From NCBI RefSeq assembly GCF_030867145.1, contig NC_134434.1, forward strand, positions 558,001 through 622,000: 64,000 nt of DNA, written 5' to 3'. Shown piece by piece: positions 14,101 to 29,100 of the stretch; the stretch's first letter is position 1, and every line of letters begins with the position of its first letter. The notes under the pieces are model-generated. The model worked only from the letters and a program-made list of their open reading frames with translations. It was not told the origin of the DNA and ran no database searches. A program made the position numbers and the translations under genes. Source of the DNA: Opisthocomus hoazin. Its lineage: Eukaryota; Chordata; Aves; Opisthocomiformes; Opisthocomidae.

Positions 14101-17100
14101 TTACAGCTGTCTGTTCGCACAGCGCTAAAGGCAGAGCAAGGAGCCATTACAGAAAGCACTCACTGAAAGACCACCAGAATAATCCACCCCTCCTGCAAGC
14201 TGCTCAGAGCAGTTCTTTTTCCTAGAAACAATTCAGAGAACACAGGGGCAGGCTTCTAAGAAGTTACAAATCTGCAGAAGTACGGGTCAAACTTACTGCC
14301 TCTATCAAGGACATTTTCTTGCCACTGTAAGAAACAGCGTGACTCACCAGCAAGAAAAGCTGGTCCCTACTGATACAGGGGATGATTTGGTAGTCTTCAG
14401 TATCCTTCAGTAATAGGCTGCAGGTGGAAAAAGAGTCCCGGAGACAAAAGTGCAAAGATGCTCTGGTATTAAGTTTGACTAATAGAAATGAACACAGAGG
14501 CCTTGACAAAGGGTGGCATCTTAAAAATGCACACGTAGGAATTATTGAAATAAACTGGTATCAGAAAAGTCATGGGAAAATTGCTACAATGAAAAGGGAG
14601 GTCTTCATTTTGAAATAAGACCTCCTTGAGATAAAAGGTTTAATCTCTTATAATCCTTAATTGCCTTTACTCCTCCGTTGTTTTTTCAGAAACCTAATTG
14701 TCAAACATTAATTTCTCTGTAATAGCAGACTAAGTATGACCAGATTTCAACAGTGAAAGACCTAAAGGAATAATTAACGAACAATGGATTCTTACATTAC
14801 AATGAAATGATTATCCACACTACAACTAGTAGTGAATTAGCAAAGTTTTCTGGCAAACCAGAGCTGTTTGCTAGAGCAGGCACAAACAGAAACGATGCCA
14901 TCAGGTTTCCCAGTTCTACAGTTACTGAACCTGGCACTGCGGTGACTCGGTGGGTTCTCTTACTTACCCAGGTAAGGAGCCCCTACCAGTGAAGAACAGA
15001 TGGATTACAGTATGCTTCAGCAACATTTTCTCTTGTCCCATTCAACTGCTTGTATGAAGGAAAATGCAAGAGAAATGGAATCTGCAGCTGCTAATATTTC
15101 ATCTGTATAAATGCCTGATGGGACTATTTGTCATAATTTGGTAAAAAGCCACTACAACAAATAAGAAACTGCAAGTTGGAGGTGAGAAACTGAATCCTTA
15201 CAGAATCAATTTCAAGGTACAGGGTGCTTTCCAAGCCAGGTTCTATTTCTTCCTTGCAAATTCAAGTGTCAGGAGAAGGTTTTATCCAAGTAATATTCCA
15301 GCCACCACAAACACTGGAAAAAAGGTATTCTTTTAAACTACATGAAAAATTGTAGTTACAATGTAATTATGTTTATTATTTTCCAAAAATTGTATGCCGA
15401 AAGCATCCTTTATAAGAACTCCTAAGTATCTTTACTCTATATATATAAAATTAAGAAGCTAATGAAATAAAAAAAACAAACCAATGTTTCTTTCAGGCAG
15501 GGTGCAATAAATTATATACTGCTTCCAAAACAGCAGCCATTCAAGTCCTAGTCTCCATAGCACCTCTCTTCCCCTTAGAAAACATAGAATAGCAAATCTT
15601 AGCCTTATGAAATACAAGTCCAGCAGTATGCGATACTACTAACAGTCTCCTGTCTTTATGACCTTTCACATTTACTATGTTTAGTGGAGGTGCTTTATCT
15701 GATAATAACTGCACAAAAAAAGCTCTAGTACTGAAGAGATCATTCAGGTTGGTATGACCCAGGACTTTCTGGCTGTACAGAATACAATTGGACTTGTCCA
15801 GGAAGACAGAAGACATCATTACAGATTTCACATTCATGGTGTTGACAAGACTTCAGGTGCTCAGAAGTGCCTTTCTATGTTTTGTGCTGATTTCAGCTTC
15901 CGTATGATTTTAAGAAAGACCCAAAGATAGTGCTATGTCACAGTCTCAAAGTGAAAATATACCAATTAATATATTTTAAATTGCCATAGACCACTATTAG
16001 AAAATAATTACTACCTCATTTCAAATTCAGCAATATTTCTAATCTTAAAAGTTTGTTTATCCTGTTAGCTACCAATTCAAGCACTGTTTAATGAATTGGT
16101 ACAAACAAAACATGTTCATTAATCAGAACATTTGTACACCTGTCCTAATTAAGGTGTAATCTCTGTGATTCAGTTAGTAGACAATAGAAATACCACAAAA
16201 GATACTTGAATATATGACTGGTAGCCTATAGCCTCATTTTAAACCTTGTTTTTTCAGGAAAGCAGCGGCTTAAAAAAAATTAAATTGTACTGAATTCAGA
16301 TGACCTTAAGCACATACCTAAGCTAGTTTGTTTACTTTTAATCAGGCCATTAGGGCTCAATAATATACTCATTGACTCATTTCACTAACTTAACCTCAAG
16401 CAGGAAAATAATAAATTAAATAACAACTTGTACTGTAAGTAGCCTATTTTTTTAAAAACTTTGTATTGCCATGAATGTCACCATCAATACTGGTTCTGAA
16501 CTACAAATATACAAATAAACCACTTGAAAATGCATCAAGTATAAACAGAACTAAAATTTCCATTAAAAGCCTGCTTGTAAGCCCTAAAATAGGTCTCCAA
16601 CTAACACAGTGCTGTAATTACATGTAATTAATTATTTCTCTTTCATTTCACTATATGGAACCTTTTCAACAGCAGCTACTTAAAACACTTACTAGAAAAT
16701 CAGAGTATTTATCCCCTGGATGTTGGCACCGCAAAGCTGACCTTCACTGGCATATTAACTGTATTGGACAGAAAAATAACAGCACGAGGACCTCACGTGG
16801 TAGCAAACCTGCACTGCTGCCACTTAAAACACCATCGTAAACCATCCTGGACCAAGTCTACCTTCCCAGTAAGAGCAGGTAGATGAATTGAAACACTCGA
16901 TGCTGAGGACCTGACGACCCTACTGGTTCATTCTGGGGTTTGTACTTTGTATCAGCATTAGTCTAGACTGATAGAGTGAACATCTGCTCTAGTCTAGAGC
17001 CACAGACTGAACATCCATTAGAGAATGGGAACATCAGGTGCACTACTGGAACATACTTCCAGTCAGATTTTAGCCAAAAAGGAATCCAATTTATTTCCCT

Positions 17101-20100
17101 GCTGTCCCACAGTGTATGGATGGCAACATCACAATATTAATGGAAAAAGCTTTCAAGCAGTTCTCTTATATTCAAGGAATAAAAGGTGATAATGAAGGTG
17201 CTGAACAAATCTACATATATAATCAAAAACGTAAACCAAATATTAATATAACAGTACATGGGAAGATTCTGAAACTGTATCTTATATTTTGCGTATGACA
17301 CCTGGTGGAGCAGATAGCCACGAGAAATCCACAAGGAAGTACAGTAGCAGTACAGGAGAGAAAAAAGGTGGCCAGCTCGTAAGAAGAAAAGAGCTGACAG
17401 GATGATGTTCAGTAAATGCAGGAAACAAGAAAGTTACTTGGTTTTGAATACAAGCTATAAATGAGATGAGACACATACAACTGGAAATTTAAGAGGGACA
17501 AGAAGGCTAAATTTCATAAGAAACTCTGATTCCTTAGATAGATACGGAGACAGAAACCAGACATTCCCCAGAGAACACTTATTACCATTTTTTTTCCTGG
17601 TATCAGGTAGAATTGTCAAGTGCATCTATTTTTTAATTTCTAAAACTCTGGTTGACCTATAAAGTAGCTAACGTTTGGACTGTAGGCTAGGCACACTGTT
17701 GCCTAAGAACAGCAAAATCACTCCAAGAACACTTAAGACCAGAAAGGCGCCACTACCTTATTATCCAACTTCTCTGATCCAGCTTGTCTTACGGTTCCTA
17801 CCTCAATTCAACAGCAGAGAAGTATTCTTACTCTGAAAACTTACGGATCAATATTCTCCAATTCTAATCAAAAGCTTTGTCGTAACAAAAGAAACAATTT
17901 GTGTAGAAATCAGCGTGAAAGTATAGTCTAGACGAGCATCAAGAGAGAAGGAAGTGCTCCCTTCTCCCTTCCACAAAAAATAGTAAAAAAAGAAAAAATG
18001 TATTTTTAAGAAACTTTAACATACTTGCTTGACTATTTGTAGCTCCGCTGTTAACTGCTTCTGTAAATTCACAGATTCAGACAGTTTTTCCTGTTCAAAA
18101 AAAACAAAAAAAAGGAAGGAATAGCTAATAATTAAGTCTGAAAGAGTTTTGATTCCTAAAACCCAATTAGATCTTTCACAACTACAGGTAGCAGTACTTC
18201 TATCAATGCACTTGCTGCCTTCTGTACAACTACTACATTCCTAGGCCACAACATAAGTTTGTTAGTAGCGTTGTATAATCAGAAACATACATATTGAAAA
18301 AGTTCTGGTGGAAGTAATAAATAATCAACAGCTTTTACAAAATGTGTGACAAAACCAGATTTTAATCTCTAAAAGCTAGTTTTTCAGAGAGTTCGTTGAT
18401 ACCGTTTAAGTCTCTGAGCATCTCAGGACTGTTTACTGGACATTTCAGTACTATAAATAAAATACACATTCTAACTCTCTTGTTACCTAGCCATCTAGCA
18501 AATGAGCAGAATAAAGACATTTTTGTGGCTTTAACAGATTGTTGTACAGCCTAATACTCATGTCAAGTTATTGTCAACATTGTGTGTTTGACCCTTCTCT
18601 CACTCACCTACTTATACAAGAAGCCTGTAGGTACACCATTTTCAGAAGGTTGAAAGTGCTAACGAAGTTTAAAAAAAACACAAAAGAGCTATAAAAGCAC
18701 AAAGATTCTCATACTGAGTCAAACCAAAGGTATTTCTCACTCAGTATCAAGTATTTGACTACAGATTGTTAAGGGAAGAATGTAAGAAATGAGGCAATTC
18801 CAGACTGATCATTGCCAGTTTTCGACACCTGCAATTTAGGGACTCGTTAAGTATTCACTACTACCATGTTCAATGTAAACCAGGTTCTTTCATTTCAGTA
18901 CAAAGTTTTCAGAAGATGAATCTTAGTGCACAGAATGAAGAAAAATCTCTGGGCGTGTCCAACTAAAGTTTTTGTAATCTATATCAAGAAAGAATTTTTT
19001 TGGACCAGAAGGTAATTTGTAGAATTGCCTGCATGCTAGGATCAATTTTCCAGTGCTATCCAAGAGCAAGAGTTAGGTATGCTGAATACAGAACCAGAAT
19101 TTTTTACTTTTTGCGTTGTCAAAAAGGAAATTCAGGAGCATAGGATTGTGGTTGTAACCCAGGGTATTAAGAAACAATAAATATATTTGTTGCTTTAGGT
19201 CTTATGTACTTTATAATGTCTGTGAAAATATGTATTAGTTTTGAAAACAGATTAATTTATCGTCCAGTTCTGACTTCTTTCAAAAGTATCAGCATGCACT
19301 CAGACACTGTGGTTACTGGGATCACACATTTCTAAATAAATTCGCTATGCAAATCAAGTCAGTTCTCCAAATTCACTTTCACTTTTGTGAAATGTCTGCT
19401 TAGTCTCATTTCTCTGTGAATCTGATTTTAAAAATGCATTAGTATTCAGTATAATAAATAAAATTTACTGTCTGCAGAAATATATTGTAAGGATACAATC
19501 TTCAAATATTTGTTTGTTCTGCCTTTTTCTTTATTCATAAAAAATTGCACATAAAATTCAAAACAGTAAATTACTACATACACTCAAGAAGAAATTAGTC
19601 TCTTGAATAATTTAAAAGAAATAAAAATTAAGTATTACCTTTAATTTACTCATCTCTTTTAAAGCGTCATTTCTTTGTTTCTTAAGTCTTTCCATGTCAT
19701 CCTCCAGAGAATCACAGGTTACAAACTGTGTGTATTTAATATGTAAGGTTAGAATGTATTGCTAACTGTATCTTCCATAATCTTTAACATCTTATCTTAA
19801 AAGGTCTTGCTAATAAAATGAGAGGATAATCTTAATTTTAAAATAATTTAAAGCTCTGAACATACTAAAAATGTTTTAGAAATTCTGACCATCTTATCTT
19901 CCAAACAAAAAATTATTTTTCCTGTCAAAAAGAATTAATAGAAATATTTTTTAAAGTACCAAGAATACAACACTAATAGCCCCTTGTTTTGTTCAATATT
20001 TTAAATAACATATAATTTTATTTTGGTATTCCTATGCTGCAAATGCTCTTCCTTAAAGTCACCTCTAGAATAAAGTGATTTTCACTATAGCAGTAGTTGA

Positions 20101-23100
20101 AATCACCAGGCTCGATAATTGTTTACCACTCACACAGGTAGTAGCAATTTGTATTTTACTGAGAAACCTCAGTAAATCACTGTGGTCCACACTTGCAACA
20201 AATCACAACCTATTTACGCAAATTGTTTTCTGCAAAGTAGGTTGCTTTAGAAAGCATCACAGAAACTAGGTTACTGTAAAGAACACCATGATACGGAGCT
20301 GTTCTAAACATCTGCCCAAGATCTGGGGTCATCTTACATATAATAAGCCCTCCAGTAATCTCCTCCCAACAGTTAAACACTGTACAGGCACACATTTTAC
20401 CTGTGAATCCAGTAAGCTGGCAATGTCATTGACACCAAATGTTACAGATTTTTGGCCATCATCTGTTGCATTTGACTGCACAGAGAACAGATTCCTTGAA
20501 ACTTCAACGAAATCTAGAAAACAGTTTAGATTTTGTTGCTGTAGTCCACTAGTTCAGTCTAGGAGCAGTATCACCAGATGCAACACAAGTATAATACCAC
20601 AACATACGGCTACTCTTTTGTAATTGCAGTGTCTGCCCTCCATAAGTTTTCTAAAGAAAGAACATGAAAATCAGACATATCTCTGAACAGAAACACTTGG
20701 TAAGAATATGTTCAAAACAGATCTTGGGATGAAATATTCCTGAATCAAGTTGTGAAGGAGAAAAGGAGACAAAACGTGGTGCGAAGTTCACCTTCAAAGT
20801 ACCTGGTTAGAGAGGCTCCACATTTGGCAGAGCCCTGTGAAAAAAGAAATCTGCACACCTGTTAGACACCTGCCCTTCCCAATGAATTGCCCTTACTAGA
20901 GAGGACACAGTGTTGCTCCAGGAAAAAGGAAAAAATTCGTGCTAGCTCACAGCTCATGGTTTCCTTTGCAGGTCCTTTAAATCCCTGATAGAGACAGGGT
21001 AAAATTGATGTTGACCAACTTGAAGGGTTTAAATACAAACACTACAGCATTCCCAATCAACACAGCTTGGGTTACCCATTCAGCCTGAATGCATTAAAAA
21101 AATATAATCTGCTACAATGTGACAGAGAAGTTGAAATATAAAGGTCAGTTTTTTCACACCACATAAAAACTGATGGAGATCCAGTATCTTTCTTGATAAG
21201 GTACTTGAAAATCCAGTGCCCTTCTGGATGGTTAAGTACAAGAAAATATTTTTCATATGCTAGCGTTTGATACTGTTTCTTATAAGCTTTAGGAAAAGCG
21301 AAATCTCCATTAGTTTTAGCATGAGAGCTATTGTAGGTCTCACAGCTTATGAGAAATATTCTTCAATTGTTAGTGTCACCTACCAAAATTGTCAGCAACT
21401 CATTCCCATCGGAATTAGGTTTAGCTAGAAGAACCATCAAGAGGGTCTCCATGTAATCTCTGTCTATATGCAAGAGTTTAAATGTTCTTGCTTCTCACAA
21501 ACTAAACAAGTAAAATAATTCAACAGTTCAGTTGCTTCAAGAAGTCTCTTTAACCATCAATACCCTCCCAAGTAATTTTTGGCACCCTATTGTCAAGGCA
21601 AAAATTTAGGAATTTGTGAGCACAAAACCAAAACTTTCTCAAGGCTGCTCTTAATTGGATAAATTTGTGATTAGCTTTCGTATTACTTAGTATCAAAACT
21701 CCAAGAGTAGAATAAGGTTCTTGCCTCAAAGTATCATTTTATTTGCAGTAGCAACCCAATACTGACAGAAAATATATTAATGATTATTATCTATCATTTC
21801 TATATTCCCACATTTCATTATTTTCCACAGTAATTAACAAATTATTACCTCCAAAAGACACTGTTCCTTTAGAATCTTTCTGAAGTTGCTGCCTTAGGGC
21901 TTGCTGCTGTTCATCTGTGGGCTGAATCCCAAGATAATTCAATGCCTGGAAGGAGAAAACTTATTTTGGAGGAAAAAATAAAAAAGGATGGACTAGTGAT
22001 AATGACTGCAGGGACACAGGGGAGTAATTAAAGAGCTACACTTCAAAGAGCCTTTGTATCATAGTACACTCTCACAGACAACACTTTTATTCCAGAGACA
22101 CTCCGTGACTTCTCCTTCTAACTGAGAGATGCTCACATATTATTTAACCTTGAATACAGATGAGTGCAATAAGCAAAACCCTTTGTCCTTAATAACTGCC
22201 GTAAAAATCCTGAGGGATGTTCATATTCCTGGAAGAGTTAGTCAGTAACTAGATTGACAAAAACAGTAATTTGCCCAATACGTAAAATGAAATATTGGCC
22301 TGCAACCTGAAAGAACTATGCAAATAGAAAATTTAGTCTATAATTTATACCTTAAAAGTTTGTCAACCTAGAAATAGTCTCCATATGTTTTACATGCATC
22401 ATGAAGGAGGAGAAAGGAAAATTCCAAAGATTGCATTTACCCTCTCCAGCCTTTCTGCTTTGAGACGAATAGTAGAGTTCCTTCCTTGCTGCTCATAATC
22501 ATCATGCTGGCTGTGGGCAATAACTAAGAAGAAAAAAATTAAAATTAAATAATTATACAGTTGTAACTGCTTTGAAAAATTTGTTCGGAAGCTCTGCTCA
22601 TCAAACAGATGCCAGCTAAATATTCCCTTGCCACAAATAAATGTTAATATTTAGATAGACTTTTTTTTTAAAGGACATAATTGTAATAAACAAAAATTAT
22701 GGGTATCAATCATTTAAACTATTTCTTCACATTAAAAAGTGACAAGTGGCAACTTAGCAGAAAGAAACCAGGAATAACTTTGAGCAATTCATCAAGCATA
22801 TGGCTTACACTTGTGGTATTTTCTCTGCTCTCAGGGAATGACCTGTTGCCAACTACAGGCTGAGTGGAAGTAGTTCAGACTGAATTCCAGCAGGATCCTC
22901 AGTATTTTTTGCTGGGGAGGAACTCTTTTCCAAGAACTACTATCCACTGAGCCACCATCCCCTCCTCTCCAATTCTTATAGGCAGAAACACAACAGGTTT
23001 GCATAATTTTAGCTAGCTACATTAATAACTTATGGTGCATCTATTTTATTTCCAACATACACAGATGATTAAGCTGAGGAAAGGAAAAGCAGTTAGCAGT

Positions 23101-26100
23101 ACTAAGCAGTCCATATGCAAGACTGCAGAACAATTGCTTGTTTTTTGGTGTGTGTGCTTAGTTTTAATGGAACTCAAGAAATGTGGTCACAGCTTTGTCG
23201 TATTTGAGACATGCCTGTGGATAAAACACAAGAAGCAGCAACCTTTGGAAGCCTTTGATCACCGACAGCAGGGAAAAGGAGGAGTTAACTATCAAATTCT
23301 TTAGATTCTAGATGTATTACACTATGTGAACAGAACAAATTCATTGCCTTGTTTTTTTCAGAAGAAAATGGGATACCCATTTGCATTATTTATAAATCTA
23401 ATTTAAATCTTAATTAATTGATCAAAGGACTAAAGAGGTACTCAAACCAAAACCAGCATTTGAAAACTAAAGGATCCTTCAGTTTGAGACTCTCTAAAGG
23501 AACAGAAGGAATCACATAGAATTCTTTTTTTTTAATTTCACAGCATATCTGTTTCCAAGCTCAAAGTAATTTACATTCTCTTTATATGCCAAGAGCATAA
23601 ACCAAAACATCTTGAAAATCTCTGACACTAACACCTCTCACATGCTATATTAAATTCTGAAGACAGTGGGCTAGAACCTCAGCTGAATTGGCACACTTCA
23701 GCTCAGAAGGAAAAAGCCTTGTGTATAGTTTGTGTAAGAATTTCTCAAATTTATGCTGATTTTTCTTACAGCACTTTGGGAAAAAAAAAAAAATGTAATA
23801 GCTACTTTAATTTTTCCAGGTTATCCTTGCAAGGTTATCTTTGAAAAAGGGAAGCATGAGAGAAGTGGCAGCTTTGACCAAGGATGTACTATTAAATAAG
23901 ACTAAAATGAAAAATGACAAGAAACAGTACAAACTGGTGCTGCAAGTATTTCTGCTTTCCACTCTACTAGCTACATTATTCAGATACGTTAAGAAACCAT
24001 GGCCTTCTTGGTCTCATTAAACAACAATGAAGCTCCTGTGTATTTCATTATATTAACCAAGAGTCTTATATTCTGAATATATTCCAACAGAGCCTTCTGT
24101 CTTGTTCCTCTGATTTTGTGGTGCTTTTCATGATCAATATGAAAAAACTGTGTGATCACTAAACTCCAGGTGTATTCAATACTACAACCTTTCTAGTTTC
24201 AAGTTCCCTTTCAGTCAGCTCACCCTTCAAGGAAGGAAGCCAACTGGTCAGGTTTGCAATATGGAGTCTGTTTCATTTAAAATTAGGATATCTAATATGG
24301 GCCATAATAAATGCAGGTATAATTTAAATAATATCAGTGGAGTGACATCTAGAATGAATCTGATCCTGTGTATTTGTCCTTCTTAGTATATTAGACATCA
24401 AGTTGAGAAGCACAGGGTGTGTGTTCTTACTACCACCTGAAGAAACAGAATATAGCTCAGGTCTTCATACTTCATATTACTGTGTCCCCTGAGACTTTCA
24501 TTGTAATGCCATGCCACTGCATTTTCACTGTTTGTAAATACCATGCATATTTGTTTTCCAAAGGGATTTCAATTGTTCACTTCAGATTTGGTTCTGACCA
24601 AATTCCACGACCTCTGTTTTTCCTTAGTGTTGTTTTCAAAATATACATTTAGAGATATTATCAAAGTGACCACTGTTTTTGAATGTTGTGACTCATAAAT
24701 AAACATATATATTCTACTTGTTATTAAATGAAAAACTATTAGAGGTCTGCATGTTCCTTCTATCCTTCCAATATGCTGTCATGATTTTAAAAAAAAAAAA
24801 GTGCAAACAGTATAATTTCATCAAATCAAGAAAGTACAGTTTCTATGGCAACCTAATCTTGATCTATATGTGAGTCTTCATTATCTGGTTTCTACTGTCT
24901 ATTATCATTACTGCTGTATAGCAAATGTTGTGACCATTCATTTTTGTTTGGTTTCAGCTGTTGTTAAAGACAACATAAGTTTTATTTGACAGAAGATACT
25001 AAACAATCTATTGATCTCAGTCCTTTATTTAGTACCACAAAAACAATGCTATATTCTTTTTTTTTTCCAAAGACTATTGAGTCTCACTATGTACTATTTT
25101 CTGTATGACAGTTATCGAAGAAAAAAAGTGTGGCAGGGAATTAAATCAGCATTTACCAGTGGCAGACACATCAGCAGGACTGCTGTCTAGAGAAGTAATT
25201 GGAGATTGCTCTCCCATCTTGACTCCAGTTTCCATCTATGAAACAAAATCAAAACTCATGAAATACCATTTCTAAAGCAGATCACAAGCCAAACTAGAAA
25301 CACACATTAGTGTAAAAGAGAGGGAGAGGCAGGAAGACCAGGGGGGGAAACAGGGCTGGACAGATAGGGTTCTAAACACCCCTAGCAGAAAACAGAAGGT
25401 GTAGGGGAGTGGGGATGGTGAGAAGGCACGCCATTCAAAAAATTTAAATCAGGGCCTTATCAAAACCTTAGTTCGGTTCTGAATATCCTCACAGATTAAG
25501 ATAGCACAGTCTCTCTAGGCAACCTGCTTCAATGTTTATATCTCTAACAGGAAAGGAAAACGGGCAAAAATTTTAAGTACAAACATAAGAACAGTTGACA
25601 ATCACCTGTTTTGACTTTGTTTGACACTGAACATTTTAGTCTTCCTTGTTCAAAGCCAGTATTTTCTTTAGTTTAAAAATGTGATAAATTAAAAATGTTT
25701 TTTTAAAAATTGAAATAGAATAGTTTTTATATCTTTCTTATGGTCAACATTACTTCTTTACGCTAATGGGGAGCTGTATGAATTAAAACAACAATTGTTG
25801 CTTAGCTGAAAGAAAGTGGAAAACACATTCTTCTAGGACTCTGATTTTTAAGCAAAAATCTCATCATCATGGAGGAAGTGTAACTTGTCAGACTGTTCTG
25901 TACTTACTCCTATGTAGTAATCAGAGTACTTTATCTGTGAAATATATAACTATACTTATCTAATTCTGAAACTTTACTCCCTAGAGAAACAGTAGGGAGA
26001 ACTTTGTATCTAAGAATATGGTTAATGCTTATTTTATTTGATTTGTTTTCTTACCACAAGTTGACCAATACTATTATTCCTCTCATCAGTGTGGTTTACT

Positions 26101-29100
26101 CTATGGTTACACAACATGTTTTCTGCAAAAGTCTTGATATTCCAAAGAATTACTATTGTGTGGGAAAAAGAGTCAGTCATTTTCTTACTACAATGGCAAT
26201 GGAATTAAAATAACCCTATACTGAAATTCCAATAACATTAGGAAAAACAACCATTTGCTCACTTTATACTAAGAGCAGTAATAATTATACTCACAGCGTT
26301 TGGAGTGAACATTGAAACAAGGTTCCCGTTAGCACATGTCAGAGAACTAAGTACTGCAGCCTGCTGCTCTCCAGATGCTACAGAAGATGTTAAGAGGCTG
26401 GAAGGACGTTGCAGATTCTCGGAGTAACTGGGAATATTTTTTTGTCTAATAAAAGCTATCTCCCAAAAACTTTCAGACCTAAAGTTAAAAATAAGATTTT
26501 TCAACATATTGTATACTATACTGTGCATAAGATTACACGTTACTCTTGCAAAACTTACATTTTCCCAAACACTATGTGTGATTTTATTTAATTATTTTTC
26601 TAAAAGGGTGCTCTATTCCCCATCCTTAAAAAAGGCAAATACTGTGGTTTGGGTTTTTGTTTTATTTTTTTAATTTTGAAATGAAAGAAAGTATCATCCT
26701 TTTACGGGTCTAAAAGTTGCATTTGAGTCTTTTTCTATGAAATAATATTGCAACTGAGTATTCAAAAAAAATTAATATCCCTTGCTTTTCTTCCAAGTAC
26801 ACAAAACATTTCACATTAATCTAAACATAAATACTGTATAATAAACTATTTTGGAGGGTTAGCTGTTTGACAGTAACAGATACCTCATCTTTGTTCTGCT
26901 GATTATACTTTTTGCCTCTTCATACGAGACACCAATCATTGACTCTTTGTTTATGGACACAAGTTGATCTCCAGGCCTCAATCGTCCATCCTAACATAAC
27001 AAAATAAAAAAACAAACCCAAAAATTTTATATTAATTGCTAACACTACAGAAAGAATTGTATATTCACAGCACTTTAACATAGTCCTCTGGATCTGTTAG
27101 GACAAGAAGTATCAAGAATGGCTATACATTTTGCCTCACAGTCTTCCAGAAATAAACAGCAGATCAAACGATCACTTAATCATCAAGACAGCAGTAATTA
27201 TAAAAGCTTCATCAGGCAGAATGGATCTCAGATAATGTGTAAAGATGACGTTTGGACCCAGATACATATTTCTTTTAAAAAGATCCCAACCAAACTAAGC
27301 ACGGATATTTTTTACAGCAAGGAGTACCAACCCATGTGACTACAGGAAGCTTCTTTACTAATTAATTCAGCTGTGATCTAGATTAATTTGCATTTCAAAC
27401 CCAAACGTTCTCGGCTATATACGGGATTCTTCAGGCACTTACTAGCCATACTACCCTTAATGAGGAAAACAGATTAGTCTGTTAGGAATTCACCAGTCAA
27501 AACTACGACAAATAAAATTGTCAACTTTGCACATCTGTTGAATCAATTGCAAACTTTTTACCAACACAGGAACAGATCACATTTCTGTCTTGGAGACTGT
27601 AAGACAAGACTTTAAACATGCTAGGCTAGATTTCTCACTAAGATGAAGCTTTCTTTACTCGCATTGTAGAAGGCGCCTCAACAATTTAACTTAAAATTCA
27701 TCTATGGTTACAGGCACTTATAACATTTATCTGATGTAATACACATCACATTACACACAACATGTCTGTGTTCTACAGCTCTTAAGAAATCAATCACAGA
27801 ATCAGTCTGACCATGTGAAACAAACTGTGTACACAAAAAGATACCTACGAAGTAAGTAAAATACCTTTTCAAGACCAGTATAATTTTATATACTTAATAC
27901 CCCCATACCATAATTTTAGCTGCGTTATTTCAAACTTATGATAGCACTTTCCTACACTGTTTTGTCACTTAGTGTTTTGATTTTGATTAAATAGAAAAGT
28001 TGTAGAGCTTCTATCTCACTTGCATCGAGCCTGTTAAAAGATACCCATTTCAATGCTGCCCTCACGTGGCACAGATTTAAAATATGCTTGCTACTTAGGT
28101 TTCTCAAAGAGGACATCAAGATAGGGAAATTACCTCTAATATTGCTATATATATATATAATATTATATATATTGTATAATATTAGAACCAACCACAAATT
28201 AATGTCTTGGTCTATCGATTAGCTATGAGAGGCTTTAAATTGTATGTTTACAATGAGGAAAATGCTTTAGAAGCCACAACAAAATAGGAGAAAACAAAAC
28301 ATGTATGATTACCGTTTATCTACTAAAAGAAGTCCTGGAGAAATGCTGCGTTTTTTCCTTCCATCTTGGCATTTTGGGATTAACCTTAATCTACAAAAAT
28401 TCAGTTGCAAATAGTTGTAGACAGTTTCGGGGCAAAACTCACTGCTCGTGAAATTAACTTGTACCCTCTTGCTTGGCAAGGGGCAAAACTGGTGATCTAC
28501 AGGTCAAAATAACCATAATAACTCAGGATGCAAAAGGAGACACTCGGATAAACAGTTTTGTGTACTAGAACCAGACACAGTTCTGTTATTTTTTAAAACT
28601 GACAAGCCCTCCTAATTTGCATACTGCATTTCTCATAAATGAAAACAGTAATCAGTACTGATTCACACATTTTATTAGTCTGCACGATCAGAATTTTTTT
28701 TTTTATTCTAATTCGTCTACAGAATGCTTTCCAACTGCAAGGATTCACCCAAATTAAGTTCAAGGGAAAAAAGGTATTCCTGAATATCAAGAAAAAAAAA
28801 AAAGAGATGTAATCTGTAGCTCTGTCCCACCCGTGCTGATTTATGTTGCATCATGCAACCTCTTAAACAAGTTGATTACTTACTTTCTCACACATAAATT
28901 GGGGAATAAGATGCTTATTTACCTCAAATGAACTCATGAATCATTTTCATTACCATGTATCTATGCTTTGGTGCAATGAGCTAATTCTATTTAAAGAGAA
29001 AGCATGCAGAACCACACACACAATTTGTATTTAAAATATAACTGTATATATGAAATACTGAAGTAGGTACTAAGTGAAAGCAAAAATACAGGTGGACTGA

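Larger units (their letters stand above)
18091..22440. other. STXBP4 introns between exons 13 and 17
   Basis: Non-coding parts of this stretch (18091-19638, 19726-20400, 20514-21848, 21946-22440) are AT-rich and unique-looking. Nothing was recognised beyond splice signals. Confidence 0.55.
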
